Source: Alteromonas lipotrueae (GTDB lineage: Bacteria; Pseudomonadota; Gammaproteobacteria; Enterobacterales; Alteromonadaceae). Taken from it: a stretch of 64,000 nucleotides of DNA. The notes below the pieces were generated by a model. The model was not told the DNA's origin, did not search any database, and was given only the letters and a program-made list of their open reading frames with translations. The position numbers and the translations under genes are program-made. This document shows, in pieces, positions 17,158 through 27,759 of the stretch (positions are counted from its first letter, which is position 1; each line of letters begins with the position of its first letter). The stretch lies in assembly GCF_019249215.1 (NCBI RefSeq), contig NZ_JAESDI010000006.1, forward strand, positions 124,001 to 188,000, written 5' to 3'.

Positions 17158-18213
17158 CTACAAGTTCCTTTTTATTGTTGTATCCTCTGAAGGCGCTGTT
17201 ACTGGCATTGTAGATTCTTTTTTAGCGAGCTCTGATTTCCAGCGCTGTTGTGCAATGTGTCCTTTCATCAATTCTAAGCATTCATTCACCACCTGTAATA
17301 CTTCTTTATCTAATGCATCGGCTGTAGGGGTGTAATCATGCATACCCACTGAGATGAAATGGTCGATGCGATCAGCATCTAAATCAGACAACAAATTTAC
17401 CAGCGACATGGTGACAATATCGGTTACCGATTCCTCCAGTGTGTTTTCAATTGTTTTACCAATTATGGGTAAGTAATTAAGCGTAGACACCTGGGAGTTT
17501 CCACGTACCGCTTTGCCTACACTTTTGCGAACATGTTCACGTATCACTTCACCATGTTCGTCGTTACTTATCGATTGCCCTAAGTGATTAATAACACCCG
17601 CCATCCATTGGGTAATAACAGGGCGGCGTGGTGCAAGGACTTGCTCGGTAATCTCATCTACCAATGGTGAGCCTGCGGCAATGTCTTTTTGCGCATCGCT
17701 TAATACTTTCACCACAATTCTGTCGCTAAGCTCTTCAACAAATACATCGTAATAGAAGGCGAAGAACCGAAAAATTGCGGTGCGGTTTAAATCAATAATT
17801 TGATATTTGTGCAGCCGATGCAAAATTGAAAATATGCGTAGGAAGCGGAACAGCCGCGTAGCCCCAAGAGGAATTAGTCCAACTAAATCGTACCAATGCA
17901 GAAAAGGGAAAAAATACCAACGCAGGTGCTCTTTGCGCACGATGGCAACAATCCACCTAAAACAAAACTCAGTGAGAAAAATGCCAATGAAGACTAAATC
18001 AACCAACAAGAAGTTGTGATGAATGGGGTCGTAAGCGTTAATTAAAGCGGGGAAGAAGGCATCTATTTGAGAATAGATAAAATCGGTAGCGTACAAGGCA
18101 TCGAAAATTAGCCATGCTAGGTTTAAAAATAAAATACCCAGCATGACTAAATCTAAGATTAACCAGGGCGTTTCATGACTGTTACGTAAATTGTCCCGGT
18201 TAATCCTTAGCAT
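17158..18213 (-). CDS. Voltage-sensor/ion-transporter-like membrane protein
   Basis: 351 aa. Hydrophobic segments at about residues 18-40, 65-90 and 105-125 precede GATRLFRFLRIFSILHRLHKY, an arginine-every-third-residue helix like the S4 sensor of cation channels. No pore-loop selectivity filter is visible. Instead a long soluble, helical C-terminal domain (about 160-351) follows. It is conserved in marine gammaproteobacteria as an uncharacterised or ion-transporter protein; function unknown. It starts 18 bases after mltD in the same direction, with AAGGAT before the ATG, and is probably co-transcribed. Confidence 0.6.
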   Translation of the reverse strand: MLRINRDNLRNSHETPWLILDLVMLGILFLNLAWLIFDALYATDFIYSQIDAFFPALINAYDPIHHNFLLVDLVFIGIFLTEFCFRWIVAIVRKEHLRWYFFPFLHWYDLVGLIPLGATRLFRFLRIFSILHRLHKYQIIDLNRTAIFRFFAFYYDVFVEELSDRIVVKVLSDAQKDIAAGSPLVDEITEQVLAPRRPVITQWMAGVINHLGQSISNDEHGEVIREHVRKSVGKAVRGNSQVSTLNYLPIIGKTIENTLEESVTDIVTMSLVNLLSDLDADRIDHFISVGMHDYTPTADALDKEVLQVVNECLELMKGHIAQQRWKSELAKKESTMPVTAPSEDTTIKRNL

Positions 18214-18231
18214 TGCTCTATCCTTTGCTAT

Positions 18232-19911
18232 TTAGCCTGTGCTATTTAATCTAGTGACGTCTACAAACAGCTTTAGCTTCTGGCCCGGCTGTAAGTAACG
18301 CGATGTATTAATGTTATTCCATTTGCCAATATTGCTGATGCTGACATTGAATTTATTCGCAATGCGCGACAGGGAATCACCGTTTCTAACCGTATAGGTT
18401 ACGCGTTTGGTTATAGCATCAGCGTTTTTTGAGTTGCTATTGTTATTCTGCCAAACCACTAATTTTTTCCCAAGACGGAGCATGTCGCCAGGCGCCATAT
18501 TGTTCCAACTCGCTAGTTTTTTAGTAGTAACGCCATATTTACGTGCAATATCCCATAACGTATCACCTGAGCGAATAGTATGGGTAACTTTATATGCACC
18601 GTGCTTTTTGTTTTGCACACTGGCTAAACGCTGGCCTTGTGATAGGTCGTAATTATCTAGCGCTTTCAAGGCCACAGGTACCATAATGGGTTGGCCAATA
18701 CGAATAACGTTAGAGTTAAGCTCATTAACTTGCTTAATCACTTTTACAGTGGTGTGATATTTATTCGCAAGTTTCCCTAAGCTATCGCCAGGCTTCACCG
18801 TATGACGTACCCAATTCAATCGGTCGGTACGATCAATTTTAGCAAGCGCATCACTAAAATCAGCGGCTTCGGTTAACGGTAACACTAATCTATGCGGGCC
18901 CTCTGGAGCAGTAGCCCAGCGGTTAAAGCCAGGGTTCAATGCATGTAACTCTTTAAGCGTCATGCCCGCAAGGTCGGCAGCAAAGGCCAAATCTACCTGT
19001 GAACCAATATCAACCACTTCGATAACGGCGACGTTTTCAACTTCAGGCCATGCAAAAGCATATTCATCACGATGTTTTAAAATGTCTGCCAATGCTAATA
19101 ATTTCGGTACATACGCACGCGTTTCACGAGGTAAGTTTAACGACCAAAAATCGGTAGGCTTACCGGCTTTTTTATTTGTGCGAATGGCTTTTGAAACTCT
19201 GCCTTCGCCACTGTTATACGCCGCTAGAGCATGTAGCCAATCGCCATCGAACATGTTCGATAAATAGGTTAGGTAATCTAAAGCACCTTTTGTGGACGCT
19301 ATAACGTCACGACGCCCATCGTACCACCAGGTTTGCTCCATTCCGAAACGCTTGCCCGTGCCGGGAATAAATTGCCACATACCAGCGGCTCGGCCATGAG
19401 AGTAGGCAAAAGGGTCGAAAGCACTTTCAACAATGGGCAATAACACCAATTCCATTGGCATATCACGCTTTTCTATTTCATCAACAATGTAGTAAAGAAA
19501 CGGCTTGGCACGAGTAACCACACGTTTCATGTACTCTGGATGCTTTAAATACCAGTTTTTTTGCACATCAACGCGGCGATCATCGGGAATGTATAAATCA
19601 AGCCCATCGCTTACTCGCTGCCACACGTTGGTAATAATGGCTTCGGTTTCTACTGAAGGATCGTCAATAAGCTCTTCTGCTTCCGACAGCAGATTATCTT
19701 TAGGGTGCACTACATCAATAACGCCTTCGCGCGCTATTTCACAGTCTTCAATTGCTTCTGGTGTGTCGTGTAATGTGTTGCAAGGTTCAGTTGAGCCTTC
19801 AACATTTTGTACATTCACCACGTCTTCTTGTATTTGTTCTTCGGTGATTTGGCACCCACTTAGCCCTAACGCTAATAAAACGGGTGACAAAACAAACAAC
19901 TTCAACTGCAT
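18232..19911 (-). CDS. mltD: Membrane-bound lytic murein transglycosylase D
   Basis: 559 aa lipoprotein (lipobox LSGC, Cys20). The SLT domain (about residues 135-260) has the catalytic glutamate in VESAFDPFAYSHGRAAGMWQF and the AAYNSGEGRV motif. Three C-terminal LysM repeats bind peptidoglycan, at about 380-425, 446-490 and 508-553. It cleaves the glycan strand to 1,6-anhydromuropeptides in the periplasm. The gloB-mltD adjacency is conserved in Enterobacteria. Confidence 0.94.
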   Translation of the reverse strand: MQLKLFVLSPVLLALGLSGCQITEEQIQEDVVNVQNVEGSTEPCNTLHDTPEAIEDCEIAREGVIDVVHPKDNLLSEAEELIDDPSVETEAIITNVWQRVSDGLDLYIPDDRRVDVQKNWYLKHPEYMKRVVTRAKPFLYYIVDEIEKRDMPMELVLLPIVESAFDPFAYSHGRAAGMWQFIPGTGKRFGMEQTWWYDGRRDVIASTKGALDYLTYLSNMFDGDWLHALAAYNSGEGRVSKAIRTNKKAGKPTDFWSLNLPRETRAYVPKLLALADILKHRDEYAFAWPEVENVAVIEVVDIGSQVDLAFAADLAGMTLKELHALNPGFNRWATAPEGPHRLVLPLTEAADFSDALAKIDRTDRLNWVRHTVKPGDSLGKLANKYHTTVKVIKQVNELNSNVIRIGQPIMVPVALKALDNYDLSQGQRLASVQNKKHGAYKVTHTIRSGDTLWDIARKYGVTTKKLASWNNMAPGDMLRLGKKLVVWQNNNSNSKNADAITKRVTYTVRNGDSLSRIANKFNVSISNIGKWNNINTSRYLQPGQKLKLFVDVTRLNSTG

Positions 19912-19974
19912 GTAGAAGGGACCTCTCGAATACCTGCAAACCGCACATTCTACCTTCAGTGCGTTAGTTTTGCA

Positions 19975-20766
19975 TTAAAACTCATCTTTCCAGCGCCGAA
20001 CTGCAGCAAATACCGCTACATCGTCGCCCATGTTTTTTTCGCAATAAGCTTCGGCAGCAGTTTGTACAGAAAGTTCATGAGAACGTAAGAAAGGGTTAAT
20101 TTGTTTTTGCTCTGCCAAATATGAGGGCAGGGTTGGCATACCCATTTCTCGCTTTTTATCTACCCACGATGAATAGTTTTGTAGGTTTTGATTTTCTGGT
20201 TCTACTTCTAATGCGAAGCGTACGTTCGATTGAGTATATTCGTGGGTACAGTAAACCAGCGTGTTGTCGGGCAAGCGCTTCAGCTTGTTCAACGAGTGCA
20301 ACATTTGTTCAGGCGACCCTTCGAATAACCGGCCACAACCTGCTGAAAATAATGTATCACCACAAAACAAAACGTTGTGGCCAAAAAACGCAATATGATC
20401 GAGTGTATGACCGGGCACTTCCATTACTTGGAATTCTAAATCTAATACAGGAAGCTGTAAGGTATCGCCTTGCGAAACGGATTTAGTGATGCCACGAATA
20501 TGTCCCCCTCTTGGGCCGATAACGGGAAGGCCTGGGTTTGCCGACACTAATTTGGCAATGCCACCCGTGTGGTCATGATGATGATGCGTAATTAACACGG
20601 CCGCTAAATGTAGGTTTTCACTGTTTAAAAACGAGAGTACGGGCTCCGCATCGCCTGGGTCGACAACGATCGCTTGGTCGTTATTGTGAATACACCAGAT
20701 GTAATTGTCGCTAAATGCTTCTATTGGAAAAATTGAAATGCCGTGAGGAAGAACGTCAGTCGTCAT
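19975..20766 (-). CDS. gloB: Hydroxyacylglutathione hydrolase (glyoxalase II)
   Basis: Second step of methylglyoxal detoxification: hydrolyses S-lactoylglutathione to lactate and glutathione. The metallo-beta-lactamase motif THHHHDHTGG (residues 60-69) and later GHTLDHIAF, FCGDTLFSAGCGRLFEG and CTHEYT give the two-metal site; the C-terminal half contains the glutathione-binding region. I chose ATG 20766 (263 aa, AGGTG before it), close to the usual length; the longer open frame to 20829 would add a non-homologous leader. It precedes mltD, as in Escherichia coli. Confidence 0.95.
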   Translation of the reverse strand: MTTDVLPHGISIFPIEAFSDNYIWCIHNNDQAIVVDPGDAEPVLSFLNSENLHLAAVLITHHHHDHTGGIAKLVSANPGLPVIGPRGGHIRGITKSVSQGDTLQLPVLDLEFQVMEVPGHTLDHIAFFGHNVLFCGDTLFSAGCGRLFEGSPEQMLHSLNKLKRLPDNTLVYCTHEYTQSNVRFALEVEPENQNLQNYSSWVDKKREMGMPTLPSYLAEQKQINPFLRSHELSVQTAAEAYCEKNMGDDVAVFAAVRRWKDEF

Positions 20767-20851
20767 GGTGCACCTGCTTGTGTAGGTATAATTATGCGAT
20801 ACTATAAGAACTTGTTGTACACAGAGCAACCTTAAGGCACGCTTAGCATCT

Positions 20852-21682
20852 ATGAGATCAGCATTTCGCTCCCAAGCACCCCGTTATCCTGAAGACTGGA
20901 CCGACTTTCCAGCAGGAGAGCAAATTAAGCAAGCCATCACGCAAGTGTGCGACGACTACACCCAACGCATTTTTGGGTATCACTTCGTGAAACTCGGCAG
21001 TTTAAGTGCTCAAATTCCTTTGGTGAAAAGCCCAATACGTAACATTGTTAGCCAAGTGCCATTTAGTGCGATGCATTTAGAGCGTGATGAGATAAGTGAA
21101 AGTGCGAGTAATAGTGATGGGCGGATAGAAAGCGTTGATAGTTCAGCAAGCCCCAAAATAGTAGGACAGTCACATCAGCTGCCATTTTCTGAAAACAGCA
21201 TAGATGGCTTTTTACTAGCCAATGAATTGGACTTTGCGCAAGACCCTCACGAAATTTTACGGGAAGTAGACAGAGTTATTACTCAAAGTGGTTACGTTAT
21301 TATTAGCGGGTTCAACCCGCTGAGTTTAGCCGGCATCGCCAAGTACTTACCGGTCAAGCGCGACAATAAACTGCATGACGCTCGTTTTTTTACCTCATAT
21401 CGCATTAAAGATTGGTTGCAGCTGTTGGGCTTTGAAATTGTAGAACAGCGCCAAATTATGTTTTCTACTTTGTTTTTTGAACAGCGGTGGGATTATGCGA
21501 AAAACATTCAGCAATACCTTTCCACTTATTTCCCATGGTGTAGTGCCGTTTACGTAATATTGGCCAGAAAGCGGGTAATGCCTATGACGGCTATTCGCCC
21601 GAAACTTCAACTAAAACGTCAGTTCTCTCCTGTTGGTGCCGCGAGCGCCAGAACCTCTTCCTATAATAAAGCCAAAAGCTGA
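20852..21682 (+). CDS. SAM-dependent methyltransferase, YafS-like
   Basis: 276 aa, divergent from gloB exactly where Escherichia coli has yafS. Class I methyltransferase traces: QLPFSENSIDGFLLANELDF (post-motif I/II region) and LREVDRVITQSGYVIISGFNPLSLAG (motif III-like). The first third lacks the typical glycine-rich motif, as in YafS-like proteins. The substrate is unknown. Its stop codon (21680-21682) overlaps the first unit of the 33-bp repeat array. Confidence 0.72.
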   Translation: MRSAFRSQAPRYPEDWTDFPAGEQIKQAITQVCDDYTQRIFGYHFVKLGSLSAQIPLVKSPIRNIVSQVPFSAMHLERDEISESASNSDGRIESVDSSASPKIVGQSHQLPFSENSIDGFLLANELDFAQDPHEILREVDRVITQSGYVIISGFNPLSLAGIAKYLPVKRDNKLHDARFFTSYRIKDWLQLLGFEIVEQRQIMFSTLFFEQRWDYAKNIQQYLSTYFPWCSAVYVILARKRVMPMTAIRPKLQLKRQFSPVGAASARTSSYNKAKS

Positions 21683-21977
21683 GACACCCACAGTTTTAGT
21701 CTAAGCCGAAACATGGACACCCACGATATTTCTGGGTGCTTAAACGTGGACACCCACGTTAATTTGGAATATTAATCAGTGGATGTCCATTTTTTGATTG
21801 GGGTTAAAACATGGATGCCCACCTTTATCACCGATTTGACGAGAGCCAAAAACAAGACACCCACAATTCGCCTTGGCAATATAAAAGTGAGTGTCCGCAA
21901 TAGAACTGGGGTTTTAAAAGTGGGTGTCCATGTTTTTAGTGGGCGTTAAAACATGGATGTCCACTTTTAAACTAGGC
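21681..21977. repeat. Degenerate 33-bp tandem array of REP-like palindromes (about 9 units)
   Basis: Units begin at 21681, 21713, 21746, 21779, 21811, 21854, 21887, 21920 and 21953, mostly 32-33 bp apart (one 43). Each opens with a variant of (A/G)TGGACACCCAC or its reverse form GTGGGTGTCCA, followed by a linker often ending TGGG-GTTAAAAC. The copy at 21743-21760 extends to a 7-bp perfect hairpin, AACGTGG-ACAC-CCACGTT. Orientation changes along the array. It fills the space between a methyltransferase stop and a terminator. Units are too divergent for CRISPR; a RAYT-associated REP cluster is the best reading (inference). Confidence 0.75.
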
Positions 21978-22018
21978 AGAGAAACAAGAAAATCTACATC
22001 ATTTTCCCCACAAACAAA

Positions 22019-22049
22019 AAAGCCGCGTTGAGACTATCAACACGGCTTT
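22019..22049. terminator. Bidirectional terminator between the methyltransferase and metG
   Basis: A 13-bp stem with one mismatch, AAAGCCGCGTTGA (22019-22031) and TCAACACGGCTTT (22037-22049), with A-run and T-run flanks between convergent genes. Confidence 0.85.
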
Positions 22050-22095
22050 CAAATTTTCTAGCGGTTCGTTTACCTAAAAAGTCAGCAACCCAATA

Positions 22096-24123
22096 TTACT
22101 TAACGCGCATACCAGGCAATGCACCTTCGTGTGGCTCTAAGATATAAAGCTCATCACCCCCCGGGCCGGCAGCTAAAACCATGCCTTCAGACATACCAAA
22201 GCGCATCTTACGCGGTGCTAGGTTAGCCACCATTACGGTATGCTTTCCAATTAACGCTTCAGGTGAGTAGGCAGACTTAATACCGGCAAATACCTGCTTT
22301 GTTTCGCCGCCCAAATCTAGTTCTAAACGTAAAAGTTTATCGGCCTTTTCAACATGCTCAGCGTTGGCGATACGTGCAATACGTAAATCTACTTTAGCGA
22401 AGTCATCGAACGAGATTGTCTCGCTGATAGGATCTTTACCTAACGGGCTGTCTGGGCTAACCGCTGGCTTTGTTGGTTCTAGGTTTTCTTTTGAATCATC
22501 AACCATGGCGTCTACTTTCTCCATTTCTACACGTTGCATCATTGGCTTAAACTTGTTGATAGCGTGGCCCGTTAGCACGGTTTCAAGAGACGACCACGTA
22601 AACTCATCGTTCAAGAAGCCTTCCGCTTTTTCTGCCAATACTGGAAGCACAGGTTTTAAGTAAATGACCAACAGGCGGAACATATTAATACCCAACGAGC
22701 ATACATCGTGAGTGAATTGCTGTTTGGTTTCGTCTTTAATAGTTACCCAAGGGGCGTTGGTATCAATGAACTGGTTGGCTTTATCGGCCAATGTCATGAT
22801 TTCACGTATCGCTTGATGGTAACGACGGCGCTCGAATAAATCGGCAATAGTGTCGGCTGCATTTTGGAACTCGGCAATAAGCTCTGGCTCTAACACGTTG
22901 TCAGACAATTTGCCGTCAAAACGCTTAGTAATAAAGCTGGCACACCGGCTAGCAATGTTTACTACCTTACCTACTAAGTCTGAATTCACTTTTTGAGCGA
23001 AATCGGTAAAGTTTAAGTCGATATCTGTCACGCTATCGCCAAGCTTAGACGCAAAGTAATAACGTAAGTACTCTGGGTTTAAGTGGTCAAGATAAGTGCG
23101 CCCTTTAATAAAGGTGCCGCGAGACTTAGACATTTTCGCCCCATTCACCGTAACAAAACCGTGAATATTTACACCAGTAGGCTTACGGTAACCCGCACCT
23201 TCTAGCATCGCAGGCCAAAAAAGGCAGTGGAAGTAGGTAATGTCTTTACCGATAAAGTGGTAAAGCTCAGCGTCTGAATCGGCTTTCCAGAAATCGTCGA
23301 ATTCCAAGTTGTTTTGGTCGCAGAAGTTTTTAAAGCTGGCCATGTAGCCAACGGGGGCATCTACCCATACATAGAAAAACTTATTCGGCGCTCCTGGAAT
23401 TTCAAACCCAAAGTAAGGTGCATCGCGGCTAATATCCCACTGCTGCAAGCCTTCGGTAAACCACTCTTGAAGCTTGTTGGCCATTTCTTCTTGCAGGGCA
23501 CCCGAGCGGATCCAGCCTTTAAGCATGTCTTCAAACTTAGGTAAGTCGAAAAAGAAATGTTCAGATTCTTTCAATACCGGCGTAGCACCCGATACCACAC
23601 TGCGAGGGTTTTTAACCTCAGTAGGGCTGTAGGTTGCGCCGCACACATCACAGCTATCGCCGTTTTGATCTTCAGCACCACAGCTAGGGCAGGTACCCTT
23701 AACGAAGCGGTCTGGCAAAAACATTTCTTTTTGCGGATCGTATAATTGATTAATCGTACGCTTGCTAATGTAACCGGCGTTATCTAAACGAGTGTAAATT
23801 TCTTCACACAACGCCTTGTTTTCAGGCGAATGGGTTACATAGTAGTTGTCGTACTCTACGTGAAAATCGAGCAGGTCTTGGTGATGCTCTGCACGAGTTC
23901 TGGCCACCATTTCTTCTGGTGTAATACCCAGTTCCTGCGCTTTAAGCATAACAGGTGTACCGTGTGCATCATCGGCACAAACACTGTAACATTCGTTTCC
24001 ACGCAGACGCTGAAACCGTGTCCAGATATCGGTTTGAATGTGTTCAAGCAAGTGGCCTAAGTGAATAGAGCCATTGGCGTAGGGCAACGCACTGGTTACC
24101 AGAATGCGGCGATTTTCAGACAT
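22096..24123 (-). CDS. metG: Methionyl-tRNA synthetase
   Basis: 675 aa, full length. Class I synthetase: HIGH-type HLGH in [14 protein letters not shown], a zinc knuckle with two CxxC pairs (CPSCGAE, CDVCGA; about residues 145-165), KMSKSRGTF, and a C-terminal tRNA-binding/dimerisation domain (about 570-675) starting at [15 protein letters not shown]. Divergent from mrp as in Escherichia coli. Confidence 0.97.
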   Translation of the reverse strand: MSENRRILVTSALPYANGSIHLGHLLEHIQTDIWTRFQRLRGNECYSVCADDAHGTPVMLKAQELGITPEEMVARTRAEHHQDLLDFHVEYDNYYVTHSPENKALCEEIYTRLDNAGYISKRTINQLYDPQKEMFLPDRFVKGTCPSCGAEDQNGDSCDVCGATYSPTEVKNPRSVVSGATPVLKESEHFFFDLPKFEDMLKGWIRSGALQEEMANKLQEWFTEGLQQWDISRDAPYFGFEIPGAPNKFFYVWVDAPVGYMASFKNFCDQNNLEFDDFWKADSDAELYHFIGKDITYFHCLFWPAMLEGAGYRKPTGVNIHGFVTVNGAKMSKSRGTFIKGRTYLDHLNPEYLRYYFASKLGDSVTDIDLNFTDFAQKVNSDLVGKVVNIASRCASFITKRFDGKLSDNVLEPELIAEFQNAADTIADLFERRRYHQAIREIMTLADKANQFIDTNAPWVTIKDETKQQFTHDVCSLGINMFRLLVIYLKPVLPVLAEKAEGFLNDEFTWSSLETVLTGHAINKFKPMMQRVEMEKVDAMVDDSKENLEPTKPAVSPDSPLGKDPISETISFDDFAKVDLRIARIANAEHVEKADKLLRLELDLGGETKQVFAGIKSAYSPEALIGKHTVMVANLAPRKMRFGMSEGMVLAAGPGGDELYILEPHEGALPGMRVK

Positions 24124-24229
24124 AATAACGTATAGATTCTTCGCGTTTCAAAATGGCTGCAAATACTAGCGGAAATCCGCGTTTTTTGCATTACGAAATT
24201 CACAAAATACCCCGTAGACAGGATAATTT

Positions 24230-25402
24230 ATGTTCTTTTCCCGTAAAGCTAAGCCACTCATCGACAGAGTTGCGGCTATTTTAGCCAGCTATTTCAGTAT
24301 TGAAGCCGACATTACCGCACAATGGTGTGCAGATAAGTTAGGTTCAGAGCAAGCCATTGGTGACAAAAAAGCTGGTAGCGAAAAAGCTGACAACAAGAAA
24401 GCTGATCACGAAACTCCTTCCAACACATTCACCATCAACTTACCGTTTTGTTATAAAACTCAGCAAGCAACAATTAAAGCTTACGTGCTAGAAGCACTAA
24501 AAGGCGAGCTTTCCGAGCAGCAACTCATCGTTAGCCAAAACATAGCGTCGGGCGAAACTAAAAACACTGCCGTAAATAATATTAAAAATATTATTGCCGT
24601 GGCATCAGGCAAAGGCGGGGTAGGGAAGTCGACCACAAGTATTAATTTGGCCTTTGCACTTATGCAAGAAGGGGCAAGTGTAGGCATTTTAGATGCTGAC
24701 ATTTACGGCCCATCTGTGCCTATTATGTTGGGCAATACGGATGCACACCCTCATAGTAGTGATAACAAACACATGCAGCCGTTAAGCGCCCATGGATTGG
24801 TGGCAAACTCTATCGGCTACCTAGTGCCACAAGAAGACGCAGCAGTATGGCGCGGCCCAATGGCGAGTAGGGCATTAAAACAGCTTATTGACGAAACCTT
24901 GTGGCCAGTGCTCGACTACTTAATTGTAGACATGCCACCGGGTACTGGCGACATTCAGCTTACTATGGCACAACAAGTGCCGCTAACTGCTGCGGTAGTA
25001 GTAACCACACCCCAAGACTTAGCTTTAGCCGATGCCCAAAAAGGCATTAGCATGTTCGAAAAAGTGAGTGTGCCAGTATTGGGGCTGGTTGAAAACATGA
25101 GTTATTACCAATGTCGCGCCTGTGGCACCAAAGACTATGTGTTTTCAAAAGATGGCGGCGAAATCTTAGCTGAGCGACATGGCTTGCCACTACTAGGCCA
25201 ATTACCACTCGATATCACCGTGCGCGAACACGCCGATGCGGGTACGCCACTGTTGGTAAGTGCACCTGAGAGCCCATTAAGTGAAAGCTACCGCGAAGCC
25301 GCTAGAGCGTTGTCGATGCAATTAGCGTTAACCGTTGTGCCCAGAACGCAGCAAAGCAAGCATATTAAAGGCGACCCCATTGGCGTTAACAGTAAGCTGT
25401 AA
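24230..25402 (+). CDS. mrp: Mrp/ApbC-family iron-sulfur carrier ATPase
   Basis: 390 aa. Deviant Walker A ASGKGGVGKST near residue 126, DMPPGTGD near 240 and the cluster-binding CRACG pair near 300. It dimerises to bind and transfer a 4Fe-4S cluster to apo-proteins in the cytoplasm. The N-terminal MIP18-like part is weak and holds a Lys/Ala/Asp-rich linker (about 45-65, KKAGSEKADNKKAD). AGGAT precedes the ATG. Confidence 0.93.
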   Translation: MFFSRKAKPLIDRVAAILASYFSIEADITAQWCADKLGSEQAIGDKKAGSEKADNKKADHETPSNTFTINLPFCYKTQQATIKAYVLEALKGELSEQQLIVSQNIASGETKNTAVNNIKNIIAVASGKGGVGKSTTSINLAFALMQEGASVGILDADIYGPSVPIMLGNTDAHPHSSDNKHMQPLSAHGLVANSIGYLVPQEDAAVWRGPMASRALKQLIDETLWPVLDYLIVDMPPGTGDIQLTMAQQVPLTAAVVVTTPQDLALADAQKGISMFEKVSVPVLGLVENMSYYQCRACGTKDYVFSKDGGEILAERHGLPLLGQLPLDITVREHADAGTPLLVSAPESPLSESYREAARALSMQLALTVVPRTQQSKHIKGDPIGVNSKL

Positions 25403-25548
25403 ATGATAAATTTAAACAGAAATTAGTCACTTTTAACCGTCTCAGTTATTAATTTTGGTATTTAAAGTAAATAGAGCTTATAGCCAGTTGATTGGCGAGT
25501 GCTACATACGCATAATACCGCACACTTTATAGTAAGGACTTACCGCTT

Positions 25549-26145
25549 ATGCGCCTTTGCGATCGCGATATATACGAACATTTAAAAGCTGGGAAAATAA
25601 AAATAGACCCAACTCCCGACTACGAAGAAATTAGTGGGGTGACGGTAGATATTCGCCTAGGTAATAAATTTCGCGTATTTGAAGATCATCAAGCACCTTA
25701 CATCGATTTAAGCGGCCCTAAAGCGCAGGTACAAGAAGCGCTAGACCATGTAATGAGTGATGAAATTGAATTACCTGAAGGCAAAGCATTTTTCTTGCAC
25801 CCAGGCGAGCTTGCACTGGCAATCACTCACGAATCTGTGACGCTGCCAGATTATATTGTAGGTTGGTTAGATGGGCGTTCATCGCTAGCACGATTAGGCC
25901 TGATGGTACATGTAACCGCACACAGAATCGATCCAGGTTGGTCTGGCAATATTGTGCTGGAATTCTACAACAGCGGAAAATTGCCGTTAGCTCTTCGCCC
26001 CAAGATGAAAATTGGAGCGTTAAGCTTTGAAGTGTTATCGAACCCCGCCGAAAAGCCATACAATGCCCGCGTAGATGCCAAATACAAGGGGCAAGACGGC
26101 GCAGTCGCCAGCCGTATATCGTCAGACGATAAAAACAGCGCCTAA
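25549..26145 (+). CDS. dcd: dCTP deaminase
   Basis: 198 aa (usual 193). Converts dCTP to dUTP for thymidylate synthesis. The signature [13 protein letters not shown] and [12 protein letters not shown], with the catalytic glutamate in LEF, is intact, and MRLCDRDI and [11 protein letters not shown] at the N-terminus are typical. AAGGA lies 11 bases before the ATG. It follows mrp in the same direction after 146 bp, a common pairing. Confidence 0.96.
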   Translation: MRLCDRDIYEHLKAGKIKIDPTPDYEEISGVTVDIRLGNKFRVFEDHQAPYIDLSGPKAQVQEALDHVMSDEIELPEGKAFFLHPGELALAITHESVTLPDYIVGWLDGRSSLARLGLMVHVTAHRIDPGWSGNIVLEFYNSGKLPLALRPKMKIGALSFEVLSNPAEKPYNARVDAKYKGQDGAVASRISSDDKNSA

Positions 26146-26218
26146 ACTCTACGGCGCAAAAACTCTATAAAGCAAAACATGTAACAAAACATGAAGTAAA
26201 GTATAAAAAGGATGCGCA

Positions 26219-27628
26219 GTGAGTGCCAATAAGCCGTTCGACAAAAGCTCGTTTATTATTCTTGTTGCCCTTCTTACTTCGCTTGCGCTTGGCTCAGGAA
26301 TATACTTTTCAGATCTAAGTGCTGATATTGCACTTACCGCAGGCATTACCTTGTTTGTGGCTATATTATGGGTAACGGAAGCGCTGCCCATACCAGCCAC
26401 TTCACTTATCCCGTTTGCACTATTTCCTCTTGCCGGGGTATTGACCCATGCCGAAGCGGCTTCATCGCTAGGTAGCCACGTTATTATCTTGCTAATGGCG
26501 GCGTTCATGCTATCGAAAGGGTTAGAGAAAGCTAACCTACATCAACGGTTCGCTATTTATATGCTACGAGTCACTGGGGCGGGAAGCCCGCTAAAGCTAA
26601 TATTAAGTTTTATGCTGACCACCGCTATTTTAAGCATGTGGATAAGTAACACAGCCACCATTTTAATGATGCTACCTATGGCCATGGCCATTATTAATGC
26701 TATGGAAAACCCACGATTTGGTGTAGCCCTTATTTTAGGTATTGCTTATGCCGCAAGTCTAGGCGGCGTGGGCACGCCCATTGGCACGCCGCCCAATATT
26801 ATTTTTATGAGCGTTTATGAAGAAACGCAAGGGCATGAATACAGCTTTATTGAGTGGATGAAAACTGGGGTGCCCATTGTACTGGTCTCTATTCCGCTAA
26901 TGGCGTTGTGGCTAGCACGGGGATTGACGCAAGTGGGTAACATTGCTTTACCTCAACTAGGCAAATGGACAGTGGCCGAAAAGCGCGTTTTGGCGATATT
27001 CGGCACCGTCGCCATGGCATGGGTATTCAGGCCGTTCTGGAGTGCGTGGTTAGGTATTACCACTATTAGCGATAGCACCATTGCGGTAGCCGGTGTTGTG
27101 GCCATGTTTATGACCAATAACGGTGAAACAACGCCTGCCACTGAAACGCGCAAAGGCCAACACGACAAATTACTCGACTGGAAAACCGCCAATAATATTC
27201 CTTGGGGCATGTTGTTATTGTTCGCTGGTGGTATTTGTATTGCTAAAGCGTTTAAATCATCGGGCTTGAGCGTGCTAATGGGGGAGTGGCTTACCGGGCT
27301 TTCAACCCTACCGGTAATTTTCCTTATTCTGGGTATCTGTTTATTTGTAACCTTCTTGACCGAAATTACATCGAATACTGCCACAGCCACTCTGCTTATG
27401 CCTATATTAGCGGCAGCAGGCTTTGCGGTAGGCGTAGATCCTAAACTACTAATGATACCCGCCGCTATTAGCGCTAGTTGTGCGTTTATGCTGCCAGTAG
27501 CTACGGCGCCAAACGCAATTGCTTATTCCACCGAGAAGTTTGATATAAAAACCATGGCACGAGAGGGCATAGTGCTTAACGTAATTGTCGCCGTAGTGGT
27601 AACCGGTGTATGTTATTTAACGTTATAA
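26219..27628 (+). CDS. DASS (SLC13) sodium-coupled dicarboxylate/anion symporter
   Basis: 469 aa with about 11 membrane helices. The two SNT motifs that define the divalent-anion:Na+ symporter family are present: WISNTATILMMLP and TSNTATATLLMP, with the repeat-end APNAIAYST. It probably imports C4-dicarboxylates such as succinate or malate; sulfate or phosphate cannot be excluded. GTG start at 26219 with AAGGA 8 bases before it. Confidence 0.9.
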   Translation: MSANKPFDKSSFIILVALLTSLALGSGIYFSDLSADIALTAGITLFVAILWVTEALPIPATSLIPFALFPLAGVLTHAEAASSLGSHVIILLMAAFMLSKGLEKANLHQRFAIYMLRVTGAGSPLKLILSFMLTTAILSMWISNTATILMMLPMAMAIINAMENPRFGVALILGIAYAASLGGVGTPIGTPPNIIFMSVYEETQGHEYSFIEWMKTGVPIVLVSIPLMALWLARGLTQVGNIALPQLGKWTVAEKRVLAIFGTVAMAWVFRPFWSAWLGITTISDSTIAVAGVVAMFMTNNGETTPATETRKGQHDKLLDWKTANNIPWGMLLLFAGGICIAKAFKSSGLSVLMGEWLTGLSTLPVIFLILGICLFVTFLTEITSNTATATLLMPILAAAGFAVGVDPKLLMIPAAISASCAFMLPVATAPNAIAYSTEKFDIKTMAREGIVLNVIVAVVVTGVCYLTL

Positions 27629-27759
27629 AAACGGCGTTGTGCACCAAAATTTGCAGTATTATTTTACAAACTGATTAGCAATTAAGCGCTTAACCAAGGA
27701 TTTGTGTAATTGTCGTTGCATTGTGACTAAAAATAAGTAGACTTATCGGCTCTTTCGGT

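Noticed and set aside
21681..21977. CRISPR array
   Set aside because: Spacing is regular, but the repeat core is only about 11 bp, varies strongly, changes orientation, and the linkers are related to each other. No cas genes are present.
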